A DNA stretch of 64,000 bases from Bretschneidera sinensis (GCA_023935145.1 CM043699.1:141590036-141654035), one strand, 5' to 3'; positions 23,475-36,421 are shown, counted from the first letter of the stretch. Program-made: numbers and translations. The notes: generated by a model not told the origin, from the sequence alone.

Positions 23475-26400
23475 CTACTTGTATGAAAGCTTCCATACCT
23501 CTCTGACATTAGATGAACCATCTGCAACTTCAGAAACCAGACTTGAAGCCAGAACACCTGCAAGAGGGGAAAAGTTAAGTGAAAAACAAATCAGATCCTA
23601 CATGATCACTAGAAATATCTTACACCATTGAAACTATGTGTACACATCAGAGGAAAAGAGAAAAAGGAAAAAAGAAATACCCTGAATTGCATTATTATAG
23701 GTTTGCATGGAATTATTCTTACAAGTATTAATTATGCATTGTTGCAGATACAGTTAATAAGCATACAATTTTTAGTGTGATATCCTTCCTATGTAACAGG
23801 TGCAGTATATCTCATAAGGATTAGCTCACCATCTTTCTCTATGATAGATAGAAATTGCCGTGTTCCTCCACCTACTCCAAAATAATGCTTCTTTGCTGCC
23901 ATGTACACAACTCCATGAGGGTGGCTCATGCACTGCAAATTAAACACCTCTAGACTTCAAGAAACTGGGATATTGCAACAAAAACAAGCAAAACAGTAAT
24001 AATAACTCACTGAAGCAGCACCTTCTTAATAAGTCCATAGAGATTTCGCTGAGCAGAGATAGAATAAATTGTCTCTGCCATTAGAATAATATCATAACCA
24101 GCAGATGCATTGCACCCAGAGCTACATTTCAAATCTTTTTCACTGCCACATCCTAGGGGAAGAAGTTGATGAATTTCACTCCAATCACCAGCAAAGAAAC
24201 GTACTTCTGCCCCAGTATCGCAATTTGTTTCATCTGTTCCCACAGACCAAGATTTTTCTGAAAGATTAGCCTTTACATTGGGAATTGTGAGACATCGCAG
24301 GACCTCAGCATTAAAGTCCTGGAAATGAATGACAGATGCGCCCTGTTGCAACAAAACAAGAAACTTAACAAAACTGGAGACTTCCAAATATCCAGTCTTC
24401 AGTACTACAATGGTGAAGCAAAGATGCACCTACTTACCTCAAGGCATGCAAAAATCCCGGGAAGCCCATGACCACACCCAAGCTGAAACCAATTAAAGAA
24501 AACTCAGCAAGTGATGGGAAGGAAAGAGAAACCGAGAGCAGAGATGATTGATATCTGTACTAATACATTCGGAAAACAAGTAGTAAGAAACAATTACTCA
24601 GAATGGTGATTTATGTTTGCAACCAAGTGAAAAGCCATAAATTATTTATTATGGCTTTAAATAATTTTTATTAGTATTATGGTTTAAAATAAACTCACTT
24701 CTGCAGACAACTACCCTCATTAGGTGACTAAAGTTTAACAAAATCAAAGATGGATATCATTATACTTAGCTTCGACATTCTAAATTAAGATCCATTGAAA
24801 TTCTAAAGATTATTTCCAGCCAGTAATTGTTGTTGTTTTTGTTGTTCTTGCTGTTTTTGTGTTTGCTGGTATATTACCTTTCCTTTTTCTTTTTTTTCCC
24901 CCAACATCCAAACAGAAGTTGGCAACACCATGCACCTTGAATTAATGTCAAGTCTGATTTGATTAACTTCTAGATAACCAAACTACTACGTGAGTATCAC
25001 TGGAAAAAACTCAACTAAACATACATTTACATCTAAAAGATCACATAAACAACGAGACTGGACACATAGAAGTATGAAACGTAAAGATCCAGAAATTTAG
25101 TAACTTCAATTGCCAAAATGTTGTTCTAAACACACAGTAGTTTAATCTGTATTGAGAAACAAATATTTAGCTGTCAACTGCTCCCTAAGTAAACACCTCA
25201 TGTTTTAACTATCATCAATATGCAAATACCTTTTCCTTCCAGAGAAGTTCATTCTTCTTTTCACATATAATTGTTACACTATCATGAACCATGTCTTTTG
25301 AAATGCACTTACATTTTCTTACATCCCCTTTTTCCTTTTTTTATGTTGCCCCTCAATACCTCACAAACATATTAATTAAGTAATATTATTCTGTTTCACA
25401 AATTTTTATAGAAAAACCAATAGTTTAAACATGTTAATTAATCTTCATATCATCTCTTGTCATTTGTCTCTTCTAAAACGTCATGTGTCTAGTGTCTACA
25501 TATGGAGTTATGTATTTTAGTAGATTTGAAAATTAAATAATTGTTGATGGACTGTATGTGATTCGATAAGCAACTCTCAACTGAAAACACTGTATGTTTG
25601 ACTTCTTAGTAAGGAAAGAAAGCCATTTAAAAGGAGCACCATAACAAAGTAAAAGCAATAACCAATGTAACAAATCAAGCTACTGTGTCAACAAGGATTA
25701 AAATGATGAAAAACAATGAACATCAGGCCAAGCATCAAGAAGATTAAGCATTTCGTAGAAAGATAGAATCACCTGAAAATTAGGAGCCCACCTCTAAAAG
25801 TCGTTTTCCAGTCAACAATAAATGTCCATTTTGAACCTCTGATTGGAGAGCTTTAACAAGATCTAGTGAACCTTCCCACAGCTTCAGTCCGCCTAAATCC
25901 AAATGCAACCACATCAAATGACAATCATGCAGAACAAATATGTAAAATAAGCATACTGCATTTATAATTAGGATGACTAAACTTTAATAAGAAGATATAC
26001 AAAATGAGTACAAAGTGTAGAAAGTAGAAAAGCAAGGTTATTACAGACCTTCATATACCCCAGGGACCAAATCGGAATTAGGCAATCCAAAAACCTCTTT
26101 AGTACTCACGCGGCCCTGAAACAGAAGCACAATTCATTTCGACCATTTACTTCCATCTTACTAAATTTCAAATGCTATCAAACTTTAATAACCTCATTTC
26201 AGATATAATCAAGCTTCACTAATCTAATTTCAGATATCACCAAGCTTCAAAATAACTTCCCTTTTGATTGCTAAAAATGTATAAGAAAAAAAAAAGCCAC
26301 CTTTTTTTATATATGTTATACCTAACCGTTATTGAGGCTAACTTTAAAATTGAACTCTTACTAATTTCCTATATTTTCTCTGGAATCAAACATAAATAAA

Positions 26401-26746
26401 GAGAGAAAGAACCTACCTTGAGCAAAGTGGATTCACCCAAATTTACTTGCTCCACATCGAATTTCACAGACGACGAGACAGGCTTCATTACAATCCGATA
26501 AATTAAAATCTTTATTAGCTTAAATCAATCAAACAGAATAAAACAACTGTAAGTAGATACACGAATATATACATACATAAGTGGCAATTGTGGCAATTGT
26601 ACCTCAGAGGAAAATACTTCGACGGGAGGAGGAGGGGGAGGGAGAGCGGGCTCTGGAAAATCGAGAAACCCTAACCCAAACCTTGGACCTGGAGTGGACT
26701 TTTCTTCCGACGATGAGAATAATTGAAACGATGAGTTCATCGCCAT
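23475..26746 (-). CDS. METTL18-type protein-histidine N-methyltransferase
   Basis: Eight exons from ATG 26746: 26603-26746, 26417-26482, 26049-26115, 25792-25892, 24438-24482, 24022-24342, 23830-23932 and 23475-23557. They join in frame to 309 residues. The family is a seven-beta-strand SAM-dependent enzyme; human METTL18 methylates a histidine of ribosomal protein L3, and yeast Hpm1 does the same. SAM-binding motif I is LGCGHGLPG (residues 127-135), preceded by LWEGSLDLV. The acidic post-I residue lies in HFQDFN (about 150), and YDIILMAETIY matches motif IV. Near the C-terminus come YMAAKKHYFGVGGG and a short tail ending WKLSYK. A Pro-rich N-terminus (RFGLGFLDFPEP, then PPPPPP) is typical of plant homologues. 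The gene appears intact. Confidence 0.9.
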
Positions 26747-28179
26747 TTACAACTTTTACAAGCTTTATTTGCTTTTCCAGGGCATGAAAACCATAACAAG
26801 GGTTCTAGGGTGTTAGTGAAATGACAACGTCTACAGATGGATTTTGGGTTTGGGTCATATTTGTTGGGCCTATACATGTGGTCTCAAGCCCAATAAAATC
26901 TTTAATTTTCTCAAAGGAAGGGATTAGTGATTTTCTTTAATCCTAATTTAATCAAAATTTCTTAAATTGGTGGAAAGTTAAATTTCTTTTGTGAAAAGTT
27001 TCACCGTTAATTAAAGTATTTACAATTACTAAATTCACCCTTTATATGTAACACTTAAAACTTGAGGCGAGGTGTGTACTAGGTTGGCTTGGGTTAGAGG
27101 TCAATTCTAACTCAATTCGTGCATAATTTTTTCTGTTTTAACTTAGTTCAATCTATGACGGGTTTCATAAATTTTAACTCGAACTCAATTCACGAAAACT
27201 CAAATTGAGCTCAGATTAGGTTCGGGTTGGTTAGTGAAATCATAATATGCTTAAACAAACTTGGTTGAATTTGATCAGATTAAATTCTTGAAGTTTATTT
27301 TTTCATATCATATACTAAATATTACATAACGAATTTATAGAGCATCACATAAAATTATTCAAATTTAATGTCTCTTGAAATTCAAATTTCAAAAATCTAA
27401 ATATTTTTCATAAATTTAAATCACTAGTTAGTAGTATCGTTTATGTAATTAGATTCAGGTTCACGGGTTACAGGTTGGGTTAGGGTTACAAAAACTCCAA
27501 CCCCAACTCAATCCAAGTTTAATTCAAGTAGAAAATTTCTAATCTTAACCAAAATCAACCCTAAAAATAATTCAGTCAAATTTATTTAGGTATGATTAAT
27601 TAGTGAATATATTAGAAATTAGAGCTTTAAAAGTTATCTTTCAGCACCTTTTGTACTTCTTTTGATTTTTCATCAACGTTTTGTTATTTTTTGTCAACCA
27701 ATCAAAGCACGCTGATAGCAATATATCAGTCTTCTCGAGTCTTGAAAAGTCATGTGCACAGTGTATGTCCCATCATAATTTGTCATTTTTTATGATTGGA
27801 AATCTCATACTGGCATGAATCTAACAATCACAAATCACAACACAAAACACATTATTGACGGGTGATGGGTCCATTGGTCCCAGAAAATCACAAGGCTCAC
27901 CAAGAGTTAGCTAAGGCAGTAACATGGGGCGCTTGGAATTGGATCCATACTCTTAGCCTAAATCTATCATCTGGTCATTGTCATTGATTTTCTATCCCCA
28001 CAAAGCATATGCTTTTTCCACATACCGAGATCACATGCACAAATCTCTGGGGCCCTGTTAAGTGTCGGCAATGCATAACTCAACTCGCACATGGCCAATA
28101 TGCAGAACCTGTGTCATATAATTGGCTACATCAAGACTTTCTTTACTTTTCAATTCCAACAATTGGAAAAAAATAACGA

Positions 28180-28680
28180 TGGGTTTGATATTTTTATGTC
28201 ATTATTTACGTAAATTATTGTAAAAATATAAATTCACGGGTGATAACTAATTTAATCGATCTGAATAAGATGAGTAAGAAAATCGATGAACTCATAAATC
28301 TGATCCAAATCGATATAATGTTGAGTTGGGTTTGAATTAATTTTTTCACCAATTGGATTGAGTTATAGGTTAAAAACTTCTAGGCATGTTTGAAAGAGGT
28401 TTTTGAAAATTCTTAGTTTTCAATAACTCATTTTCATGTATGCCAAACCGTTTTCAAAAATTATTTTCTAAAACAGTTTTTGATATTTTTATGTCATTAT
28501 TTATATAAACTATTGTAAAATCATAAATTCATGGGTGATGACTACCTTAATCGATAGTGACAGAGTGAATAAGAAAATTGATGAATTCACGAACTCGATC
28601 CAAATCATTGTAATGTTGGGTTGGGTTTGAGTTGATAAATTTTTTAATTCATTGGGTTGGGTCATAGGTTAAAAAATGCT
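28180..28680 (+). repeat. Pair of ~200-base direct repeats around a MITE fragment
   Basis: Copy one (about 28180-28381) and copy two (about 28480-28678) share GATATTTTTATGTCATTATT, then AAATTCAYGGGTGATRACTA, then a part ending GGGTTGGGTTTGA-like and TAGGTTAAAAA. Between them (28383-28480) lies a fragment starting TAGGCATGTTTGAAAG that matches the GTTTTC-rich MITE family seen at 5594 and 33903. Confidence 0.65.
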
Positions 28681-29129
28681 AGTTTTCATAAAGAATGTCA
28701 ATTAGAATTTTAAGATATGAGAAACATGTTTTTTTTATTACTCTTTAGTTAAAAAATTCCGTTTGTTTTTCTGAAAGTATTTCTTTCAAACTTTCAATAT
28801 ACTTTCCAAAAACTTATTAAATTGATTTGCTTTATGTTTTTGGTACGATGAAATTTGATTATAAAAATTCTAGGACCAAATGTTCGTATGCTAGTGTTGA
28901 AGTATTTAAGAATTAGATTGATCAAAACCTTTTAAAATCTAACTTTTATTTACTTTTGTATGGTTTGTATTAAATTAAAATTGTTTGAACATTATGTGGA
29001 GTGATTTAAGATACTTAATTTGTAAATGATTATTTGTAAGATTTAATAAATTTGGATCTAATAAATTATGAATAATTGTAGTAAAATATTTTTTCTTACA
29101 TAATATATTTGCATTAATTTTTAAGTGGA

Positions 29130-29285
29130 AAAATACCAAACCAACAACCCAAGCCGATTTAAATAGGTTGAAGTTGGATAGGCTCATGAACCGGGTTGAG
29201 TTGAGATTTTTTCAACCTGGTATAGTTGGGTTGAGTTGATTTTTTAGGCCAATCCAAACCGACTCATGCTCATCTTTAGGTAAAG
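29130..29285. repeat. Dispersed repeat, also at 54240-54410
   Basis: Contains GGGTTGAGTTGAGATTTTTT followed by CAACCTGG. The reverse complement closely matches 54240-54410, which has GGTTGAAAAAATCTCAACTC. Both are rich in CAACCCAA/TTGGGTTGG. Likely two copies of one non-autonomous element. Confidence 0.5.
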
Positions 29286-29834
29286 ATGGCAATTTAAAGG
29301 TTTTTTTACGGTTAATCGATTCGAATCATATTCGTTTAAACGAGTATGAATAAAAATAAATGGATTTTTCGTTGTTACGGATAATATTTTATGTTTTTAA
29401 TGGTTTTTAATTCAGATAACAGAGTAAATAAATGAATACGGTTATAGATATGTAAAATTTGACGGTAACACCAGAAATAAAGGGAAAAAGTCATGAGAGA
29501 GCTGCGTCTAATCCGTCCAATAAACCCAAAAAAGCATAAATCCCAAAATACCATTTACACAGAACGCAGGAGATGAAATTCACGTTTGATACAAAAGATT
29601 AAAAGGATGATAAATTAAGATGATAATAAAAAAAAATATAAAATGATCTTATTTCCCTCATTTAAAAAGAAAATTCACTCTAATTTTTCGCTTAATCCTA
29701 TCATCTTCTTCATTCGATGTACCAAATGCAAAAAGAGTACAAGCACAAGAAAAATGATTGTATTTATATACTGTTTCCTATCTGCCTGAGCAGCTAAGGC
29801 CTAAGAATTGTAACAACTTAGAAATGAATTCAAT

Positions 29835-31427
29835 TCAAGTTTCACCTTCATAGGCAGAAAAAGTGTACTTGAAATCATCCCCATCAGCAAAACCAATACT
29901 AGGATCCTTCCCCTCCTTAATTTCTCTCCTAACCATCTCTATTCTCTCAAGAATTCCCTTCACTGCTAAATCAAATGCATCTTCAAGGTTCTCGAATTTA
30001 GACCTGGGATTTGCATATACAATCCTTGGAATAAGCCTTATAACCTCCTCTCTCAAAGCCAATATTCTATCCTCCGAAATTTCAAGCAATGTCCTATTGA
30101 TGCTGATCTTCCAATCTTTCACATCCTTCACTGGTATATAAACTGAATATTTAGTATGATTCCTCAGTAAATACCATTTATATTGCGCATAAGCAGTACC
30201 CGGATGGAAGAAAACAGGAATGCAGCCTGCCAAAATCGAGTCGAAAATCGATCTCCTAGTGTATGAATCCCCTGTAGGCTGCAAGCAGAAAACCGAGTTT
30301 CGAAAAACCTTCATTACATTAACCGGATTGTCGCAATTTGTAGCACCATAATCACAATTTAGCAACTTGCATTGATCCTTTGAAGCTAAGCATTGATCTA
30401 TGATCTTCCCCCGGATTGAATCTCGATATTCAGGCCTTGGTGCACCAGCAAAAGAGAAAAGATACCCCCTTTTCTGGTTTCTCATTCTCTCCTGCCACTG
30501 AAAAACCTCACTGTCTTTAGAAGGATGGAAACAAGTTGGGTATGGTATTGCGTAGTCATTGTTCCATGAGCTTGATTCAATTGACAACATTGACATGTTG
30601 TTGGATTCAGGCAAGAATCTAAGTTTACTACCCCAATCAGATTCCTCGTCTGTTTGTCTCCTAAAATCCCAAGAAATCCTTCCTGCAACTAAGAAATGAT
30701 CTCTACCCAACATTTTTTCCCACTCAGGTTGTTTTGTTAGCCACTTAACAAGATCAATAGCAGAGGAATCTCTCACTGAAATGTTAAAACCCCATAGATG
30801 TCTACCCAAATCAAGCCCAGCATAAAATGGCACAAAAATTGCAGATGCAAGTGAGGAATCATTCGTTAGACATCCATAATTCTTCATTTTGTTGTGGAAA
30901 ATTACTTCTAACAGGAACTGATTAGTCGAAAACCAACTCTTGTTCAGTAAAACCATTTCAGAATTTTCATCAATTTGAGGACCAAGACCATAATTAACTA
31001 AGTAAGGACACATATTCTTATCAGTCCCTGGAGTAAGCAAGTGGCAATTCTTGACCAAGTCTTTATTGAATCGGCTAGGAAGATCATGAACATAAACATA
31101 CCGGCCTAAACAAGAATCCAAAGCAGACTGTTTGGTAGTTTGATCAGTGTAGTTCACTGGAATCACAAGTGGGTTTTGGGGAAAGTGATCAGAAATGGAA
31201 TCATTGGAGGAATTTTTAGTGAAATGATGAGAAACAGAGTTCCGGGTAGTGATGGCATTTTCGTAATTGTTGTCTAAAAAAGTGACCCCATAGCCATCAC
31301 CAGTTAAAGCTGAATAATCAAAGCAAAGCAACACAGAACACATGAGAAAAGAGATTAGTACCACAAACCAGACTTGACTGTTGCAGCAGAACTTTCCAGA
31401 GATGGGTTTCTCCATCTGAGCTTTCAT
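29835..31427 (-). CDS. GT47 xyloglucan galactosyltransferase (KATAMARI1/MUR3-like)
   Basis: A single-exon frame of 530 residues, about the family length. This exostosin-type GT47 clade contains MUR3, which adds galactose to xyloglucan side chains in the Golgi. It is a type II membrane protein: a short cytosolic tail, one membrane anchor at about residues 20-36, a variable stem, then the catalytic domain starting at CLGRYVYVHDLPSRFNKDL. Family signatures follow: SAIFVPFYAGLDL, HFLVAGRISWDF, YLFSFAGAPRP, CLQPTGDSYTRRSIFDSILA and CIPVFFH. Whether it acts on xyloglucan at MUR3, XLT2 or another position cannot be told from sequence alone. It lies head to head with a paralogue at 34886-36421. Confidence 0.88.
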   Translation of the reverse strand: MKAQMEKPISGKFCCNSQVWFVVLISFLMCSVLLCFDYSALTGDGYGVTFLDNNYENAITTRNSVSHHFTKNSSNDSISDHFPQNPLVIPVNYTDQTTKQSALDSCLGRYVYVHDLPSRFNKDLVKNCHLLTPGTDKNMCPYLVNYGLGPQIDENSEMVLLNKSWFSTNQFLLEVIFHNKMKNYGCLTNDSSLASAIFVPFYAGLDLGRHLWGFNISVRDSSAIDLVKWLTKQPEWEKMLGRDHFLVAGRISWDFRRQTDEESDWGSKLRFLPESNNMSMLSIESSSWNNDYAIPYPTCFHPSKDSEVFQWQERMRNQKRGYLFSFAGAPRPEYRDSIRGKIIDQCLASKDQCKLLNCDYGATNCDNPVNVMKVFRNSVFCLQPTGDSYTRRSIFDSILAGCIPVFFHPGTAYAQYKWYLLRNHTKYSVYIPVKDVKDWKISINRTLLEISEDRILALREEVIRLIPRIVYANPRSKFENLEDAFDLAVKGILERIEMVRREIKEGKDPSIGFADGDDFKYTFSAYEGET

Positions 31428-34400
31428 CGGCTCACCTGCAAAATTTTGTCTTCCTCAATGGAATCTCAATGCCGCTTATAAAAAGGGAAGAAAAACAGGA
31501 ACTTTTGTATTACTCCAAGAATATAACTTTCCAGTTTGCTTTAGTGAAAAAAAATTAAGCTTGTTTCCTTGACGAGGCCTTAAGCTACATAGAAGAACCT
31601 TACTTTTTTTTTTTTTTTTTTTTTAGGGAATAGTTTTGTGTCTGGATTTGTGCCAAACTTCGACAGATGAGCAAACGCCCGTTACTTTGTTGGTAAATTA
31701 AAGACAAAAAGTTAATGTAATGGGACACCCTTATCTCTCTCTCATGGCTTCTTCTTCTTTCTCATTTTTTTTAAAGGAAGAACAACTGCGGAAGTACTTT
31801 GAATAATTTCGATTTCCCAGATGTTGTAGCCTATTACTCTTAAAATCAAGCTCGGTTGGCATAAGTATAATGAAGCCCAATTTATCTCAAAATGGGCTCA
31901 AGAATCAGCTAGTTGAGTGTGGGCTGAAAAGGATAAGGACATGACTAAGACAATTATGGGAGTGGGCTTGCATCTCCACAAAAACCATAAGGGTAAATTA
32001 CATATTAAGTACTATATAGTTTGTTTTATAATAAATTAAGTTACTGTATTTAGAAAAATATTATTTGAATATTTTGAGGTTCGTTCCGTAACCTCGTATT
32101 TTATGTGGAAATGAGATTCTTTTTGGCATCAAGAATTAGTCTCTTGCAATAAAAAGGAAAAAAAAAAACTATTTTAGGTAGAGAAACATATGGTCAATCA
32201 TAAAAAAATAGGAAGAAATTAAAGTTTAAAACCCTAAAAAATGATATTTAGAGTAATAAAATTTTTTAGTTGGTGAAATGTGAGGGCATGCGAATAGTCA
32301 TGTACTTAATTTAACCACGTCTGGTTTATTTATTAAGGGAACAAATCTATTTGCTGACAAAACAAACATTTATAGTCAAATTGAACTTTTCCAATTACAA
32401 GAACTTAATTTACTGTAAAACAAACCACATGGTATTTGGAGTATGTAGTTACCCCAAGCCATAGAAAAAATAAAATTGTTTTTGGAGGTCATAAAAAAAT
32501 GCAAGTTCAAGGGCCTGTTATGTAGAGCTTAATAAATTAGACTTTATACATACAACCCTACCAATCTTTACTTTTTATAAGAAATTATCAAAACCCTAAT
32601 TTTAGTCTAGTCGAGTTTACGAAAGAAGATATATGGTAAAAAAGGTTTATTTCAACATTAGATGCGAAGTAAATATTTTTTTTCTTTTCTTTTCATATCA
32701 TTCAATGATAAAATGAACATATAATAATGACAATTTACGGGTTTTTGATGGTTATCCGACCCGATTCAAACCCGTTTAATCAGTTTTGGATAGTTTTAAT
32801 GGTTTTAAATAGTACCCCTTAGTTATCCGTTACACTCGATTATATATTATATTTTAAAAAATATATAATTAAAGTCTTAAGCGACAAAAAATTTTTAAAG
32901 TTTCGAACCAATGGCCTCTTATTAAAAAGTATAAATTTTACCATTGATCCAAGTCGATATTTTTTTAAAATCTTTGGAAAACATATATTTGTATTATTAC
33001 AATTCTTAAGTCATGATTTAGGTTCGAATTCGGTTATTTTGATGGGTAACCATTTCCAAGAAATCGTAATTAGGTAGGTTCGGTTAGTAATAGATAATAA
33101 AATAATTCGTGATTACAAATTTAAAATTTAAAAATACAAAATAAACCAAATTCAAATAATTGAGTAGATAAACGATTTCGATTATTGATATAACAAATTT
33201 CGTGAGTAACTTACTTGTTACCATCTTATAAATACGTGATAAAACACACAATAAGCAAAAACTTCTCCTTTACGTAACACAAAAGGTCTCTTTTGCATTC
33301 AAAGCTAGCTTTGCTTTGCTCTAGCTTGAACTCTTTCGTATTAACGCGTACATTGACTTGTTCAATTCAAATTTGGCTTGTAAACATTAACGTGTATATG
33401 ATCTTTTCCTTACAAATTAAAGTTTTTTTTTTTCTCTATTTCTTTTTACGTCACGAATCTTTCTAGAGGACTATCATGTCTCTCAAATCAATCGATTTGA
33501 TCTTAAAAAAGAATGAAGCTTTCCAGCTAAATCCATCCGTTAATGACTAAAAAATCTTTCAATCAATCCTAATCAGGTCACACTTTGATTTGGGGCTAAA
33601 GCCAAAAGATTTTAGCTATCCTGAGAAGACAATTCTTGGCCACATTTGTCAATTCAAACCAACTTTTAATATATCTCATGATGCCAATGCAAAGACAAAA
33701 CTATAGGTTTATTTCAAGTTGTCGGATAAGATTTGTTTCATTTTATTATAATAAAGTAATTTAAATTTAAATATTTTTTAGTAAAAATATGGTCATTATA
33801 CTAGTAAGATTTACAAAATCCTTGTATTAGGGTTTTGATGAATAACATACTATATCTTCTTTTTTTCAAAATATAACTATATTTTTTCGGTTCAGAATTT
33901 CAGAACATGTTTGAAAAGGGTTTTTGAAAACTGTTTTCAATTTTCAAGAACTTTTTTTTTTTTTTTATGTTTAGCAAACAGTTTTCAAAAATAATTTTTT
34001 AAATTAGTTTTCAAAAAATTAGTTTTCAAAAGTTATTTTTTGAAAACTCCAAATTAGTATTTTCTGATATAATTTTCAAAAAATAACCCTAAAATCAATG
34101 TTCACTTCTCTGTTTCATTCTTACTTCATAGCATATTAAAAAATTAAAAAATTAAAAAAAAAATAATATTAATTATTTTTAAGTATTTAGTAAATATGAA
34201 AAATAAAATTAATATAGATTTTAAATTTAAACTCAAAATTAAAAATAATTACAAGGTATATCAAAACAGTTTTTAAAATAAATTATCCAAACAACATTTC
34301 ACTGTTTTTTGTTTTGGAAACAATTTTCGAGTTATAGTTATCGAAACATGTTTTCTTCATAAAACTGTTTTTCAGTTTTCATTTTCGAAAATTAAAAAAA

Positions 34401-34885
34401 AAATTGTTACCCAAACATACTATAATATTTTCGAAATTTATAATAAAATATAGAACAAATATACTAAAATTTATTAATTATATTTATTGATGATCTTTGA
34501 TGAATTATTTTAATATAATTATGACACGTAAAAGTCCACACAAAAATTATTTAAATATTATCTCATGCAGGCAGCGTCTACGGTCTTCACCAACCTACGC
34601 GTCCTTTTCAAATGCTTTCCTTTTCATGCACGCAACCTTATGCCAGTAGTTAGAAAAGTCTCCACTGGATTATTCAAATGCTTCGCCATCTTCGCTTAAT
34701 TGTGCACTTCGCTCACCAGTTGAATTATTCAAATGAAATTTGATGAATGATTAGAAAGTTTACAAATTTCAATTTTATTTTGGCTCAACTTCTTCATCTC
34801 TCTCCCTGTAGATCCTTTTGTTTATGAAATTGTACACTGTTCCTCTTTTTTTTTCGGTTCATTTACTCTGTTTTGCATTGCAGCA
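31428..34885. other. Shared upstream region of the GT47 pair, with MITE
   Basis: About 3.46 kb between the two divergent start codons. It contains a T-run at 31602-31623, a low-complexity part at 32735-33230 with CCGACCCGATTCAAACCC-like text, and the MITE at 33903-34422. No coding sequence is seen. It must hold both promoters, but no core elements could be placed with confidence. Confidence 0.6.
33903..34422. mobile_element. MITE of the GTTTTC-rich family, inverted copy
   Basis: The right end, read on the minus strand, gives GTATGTTTGGGTAACAATTT and then AATTTTCGAAAATGAAAACT. This follows the left part of the element at 5594-6101 base for base over long stretches, including a block ending CTGTTTCCAAAAC-like. 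The left end (AGAACATGTTTGAAAAGG) pairs with it as an imperfect inverted repeat. The TAA duplication is not preserved. Confidence 0.65.
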
Positions 34886-36421
34886 ATGAAATTTGATGAA
34901 TTGTTTACAGAATATCACCATATTGAAAAACCCATCAAGAGCAAATGGAGAAACCAATCAAGGAAAAAGTACTGCAGCAATCAACTATGGTTTGTTATTC
35001 TTTTCTCCATTGTTTTATTCTCGTTGCTCTGTATCCATCATCTGTCTCCACTTTCTGGCAAGATGGGTTTCATCTTTTCACTCACCAGCAACTTTGTGGA
35101 CAGTAACACAACCGGTGTAGTAGAAATTACGACTAAAAATTATGTCAAAGAGGAAGTGTTGAAAGTAAAGTTTGATAAAGATTCTTGTCTGGGTCGATAC
35201 GTTTATATTCATGATCTACCTACCCGATTCAACGACGATATACTAAAGAATTGTCAATTGCTTAACAGGAAGACTGATAAATCCAATATGTGTGATAACG
35301 TAGTGAATTTCGGTTTTGGTCCGAAAATTGAAGATTCTGATAATGGGGTTTTATCAAACAGGAGTTCGTATTCAACAAATCAGTTTTTATTAGAGGTGAT
35401 TTTCCATAACAGAATGAAAGAGTACAAATGCTTGACAAACGATTCATCACTTGCGTCGGCCATTTTTGTACCCTTCTACGCCGGCCTTGATCTTCGTCTT
35501 TACCTCTGGCGTTTCAACACATCGGTGAGAGATTCATCTGCGGTTGCTCTGGTGAATTGGCTAAAAGGAAAGCCTGAATGGAGAAGAATGTCGGGTAAGG
35601 ATCATTTCTTAGTTGCAGGGAGGATTTCTCGCGATTTCATGAGACAATCAGACAGGAAATCTGATTGGGGTAGCAAATTCAGATTGTTACCCGAATCAGA
35701 AAACATGGCAATGTTATCACTCGAAACATCAATATCATCGAATAACGATTACGCGATACCTTACCCAACATACTTTCATCCTTCCACAGACAGTGAGGTT
35801 TCGCAATGGCAAGACAGATTGAGAAGAAACACCAAAAGGTATTACTTGTTTTCTTTCGCCGGCGCCGCGAGATCAAACAGGAAAGGTTCTATCAGGAGTG
35901 AAGTTATCAACCAATGCAAATTAGCTTCAAACAACAGAACATGCAAATTACTGGACTGTGATTTTATTGCATCACAACAACGCAGTTGTGATGATCCTGT
36001 TAATGTGATGAAACTGTTTCAAAGATCTGTGTTTTGCTTGCAGCCACCTGGGGATTCGTTTACTAGGAGGTCGATTTTCGATTCGATTTTAGCAGGGTGT
36101 ATTCCTGTTTTCTTCCACTCGGGTAGTGCTTATGATCAATATAAATGGCATTTACCAAAGAATTATACAGAGTATTCTGTGTATATACCAGGAAAAGAAT
36201 TGAGAAATGGGAAATCAAGCATTGAACAGATATTGCTTGGGATTTCGGAGGACAGAGTGGTGGCTTTGAGGGAGGAGGTTATTAGGCTGATTCCAAGGAT
36301 AATATATGTTGATCCTCTGTCTAGATTTGATGGCTTGGAAGATGCATTTGACATAGCAGTAAAGGGTATTCTTGAGAAAGTAGAAGGAATTAGACAGGGG
36401 AGAGTGATTCCAGCTAGCTAG
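34886..36421 (+). CDS. GT47 xyloglucan galactosyltransferase-like, second copy
   Basis: A single-exon frame of 511 residues, paralogous along its whole length to the minus-strand gene at 29835-31427. A basic cytosolic tail (WRNQSRKKYC) is followed by a membrane anchor at about 34-51, a short stem, then CLGRYVYIHDLPTRFNDDIL, SAIFVPFYAGLDL, HFLVAGRISRDF, YLFSFAGAA and CLQPPGDSFTRRSIFDSILA. It is expected to be a Golgi type II enzyme of the MUR3-like clade. A splice acceptor-like TTGCATTGCAG lies directly before the ATG, so a leader intron is possible. The stem is shorter than in the sister and the C-terminus ends earlier; otherwise intact. Confidence 0.88.
   Translation: MKFDELFTEYHHIEKPIKSKWRNQSRKKYCSNQLWFVILFSIVLFSLLCIHHLSPLSGKMGFIFSLTSNFVDSNTTGVVEITTKNYVKEEVLKVKFDKDSCLGRYVYIHDLPTRFNDDILKNCQLLNRKTDKSNMCDNVVNFGFGPKIEDSDNGVLSNRSSYSTNQFLLEVIFHNRMKEYKCLTNDSSLASAIFVPFYAGLDLRLYLWRFNTSVRDSSAVALVNWLKGKPEWRRMSGKDHFLVAGRISRDFMRQSDRKSDWGSKFRLLPESENMAMLSLETSISSNNDYAIPYPTYFHPSTDSEVSQWQDRLRRNTKRYYLFSFAGAARSNRKGSIRSEVINQCKLASNNRTCKLLDCDFIASQQRSCDDPVNVMKLFQRSVFCLQPPGDSFTRRSIFDSILAGCIPVFFHSGSAYDQYKWHLPKNYTEYSVYIPGKELRNGKSSIEQILLGISEDRVVALREEVIRLIPRIIYVDPLSRFDGLEDAFDIAVKGILEKVEGIRQGRVIPAS

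Larger units (their letters stand above)
26747..29834. other. Gene-free spacer with dispersed repeats
   Basis: AT-rich. It holds stretches with the TTGGGTTGG/CAACCCAA theme (27060-27540 and 29130-29280) and the direct repeats at 28180-28680. No open frame is credible. Confidence 0.6.
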
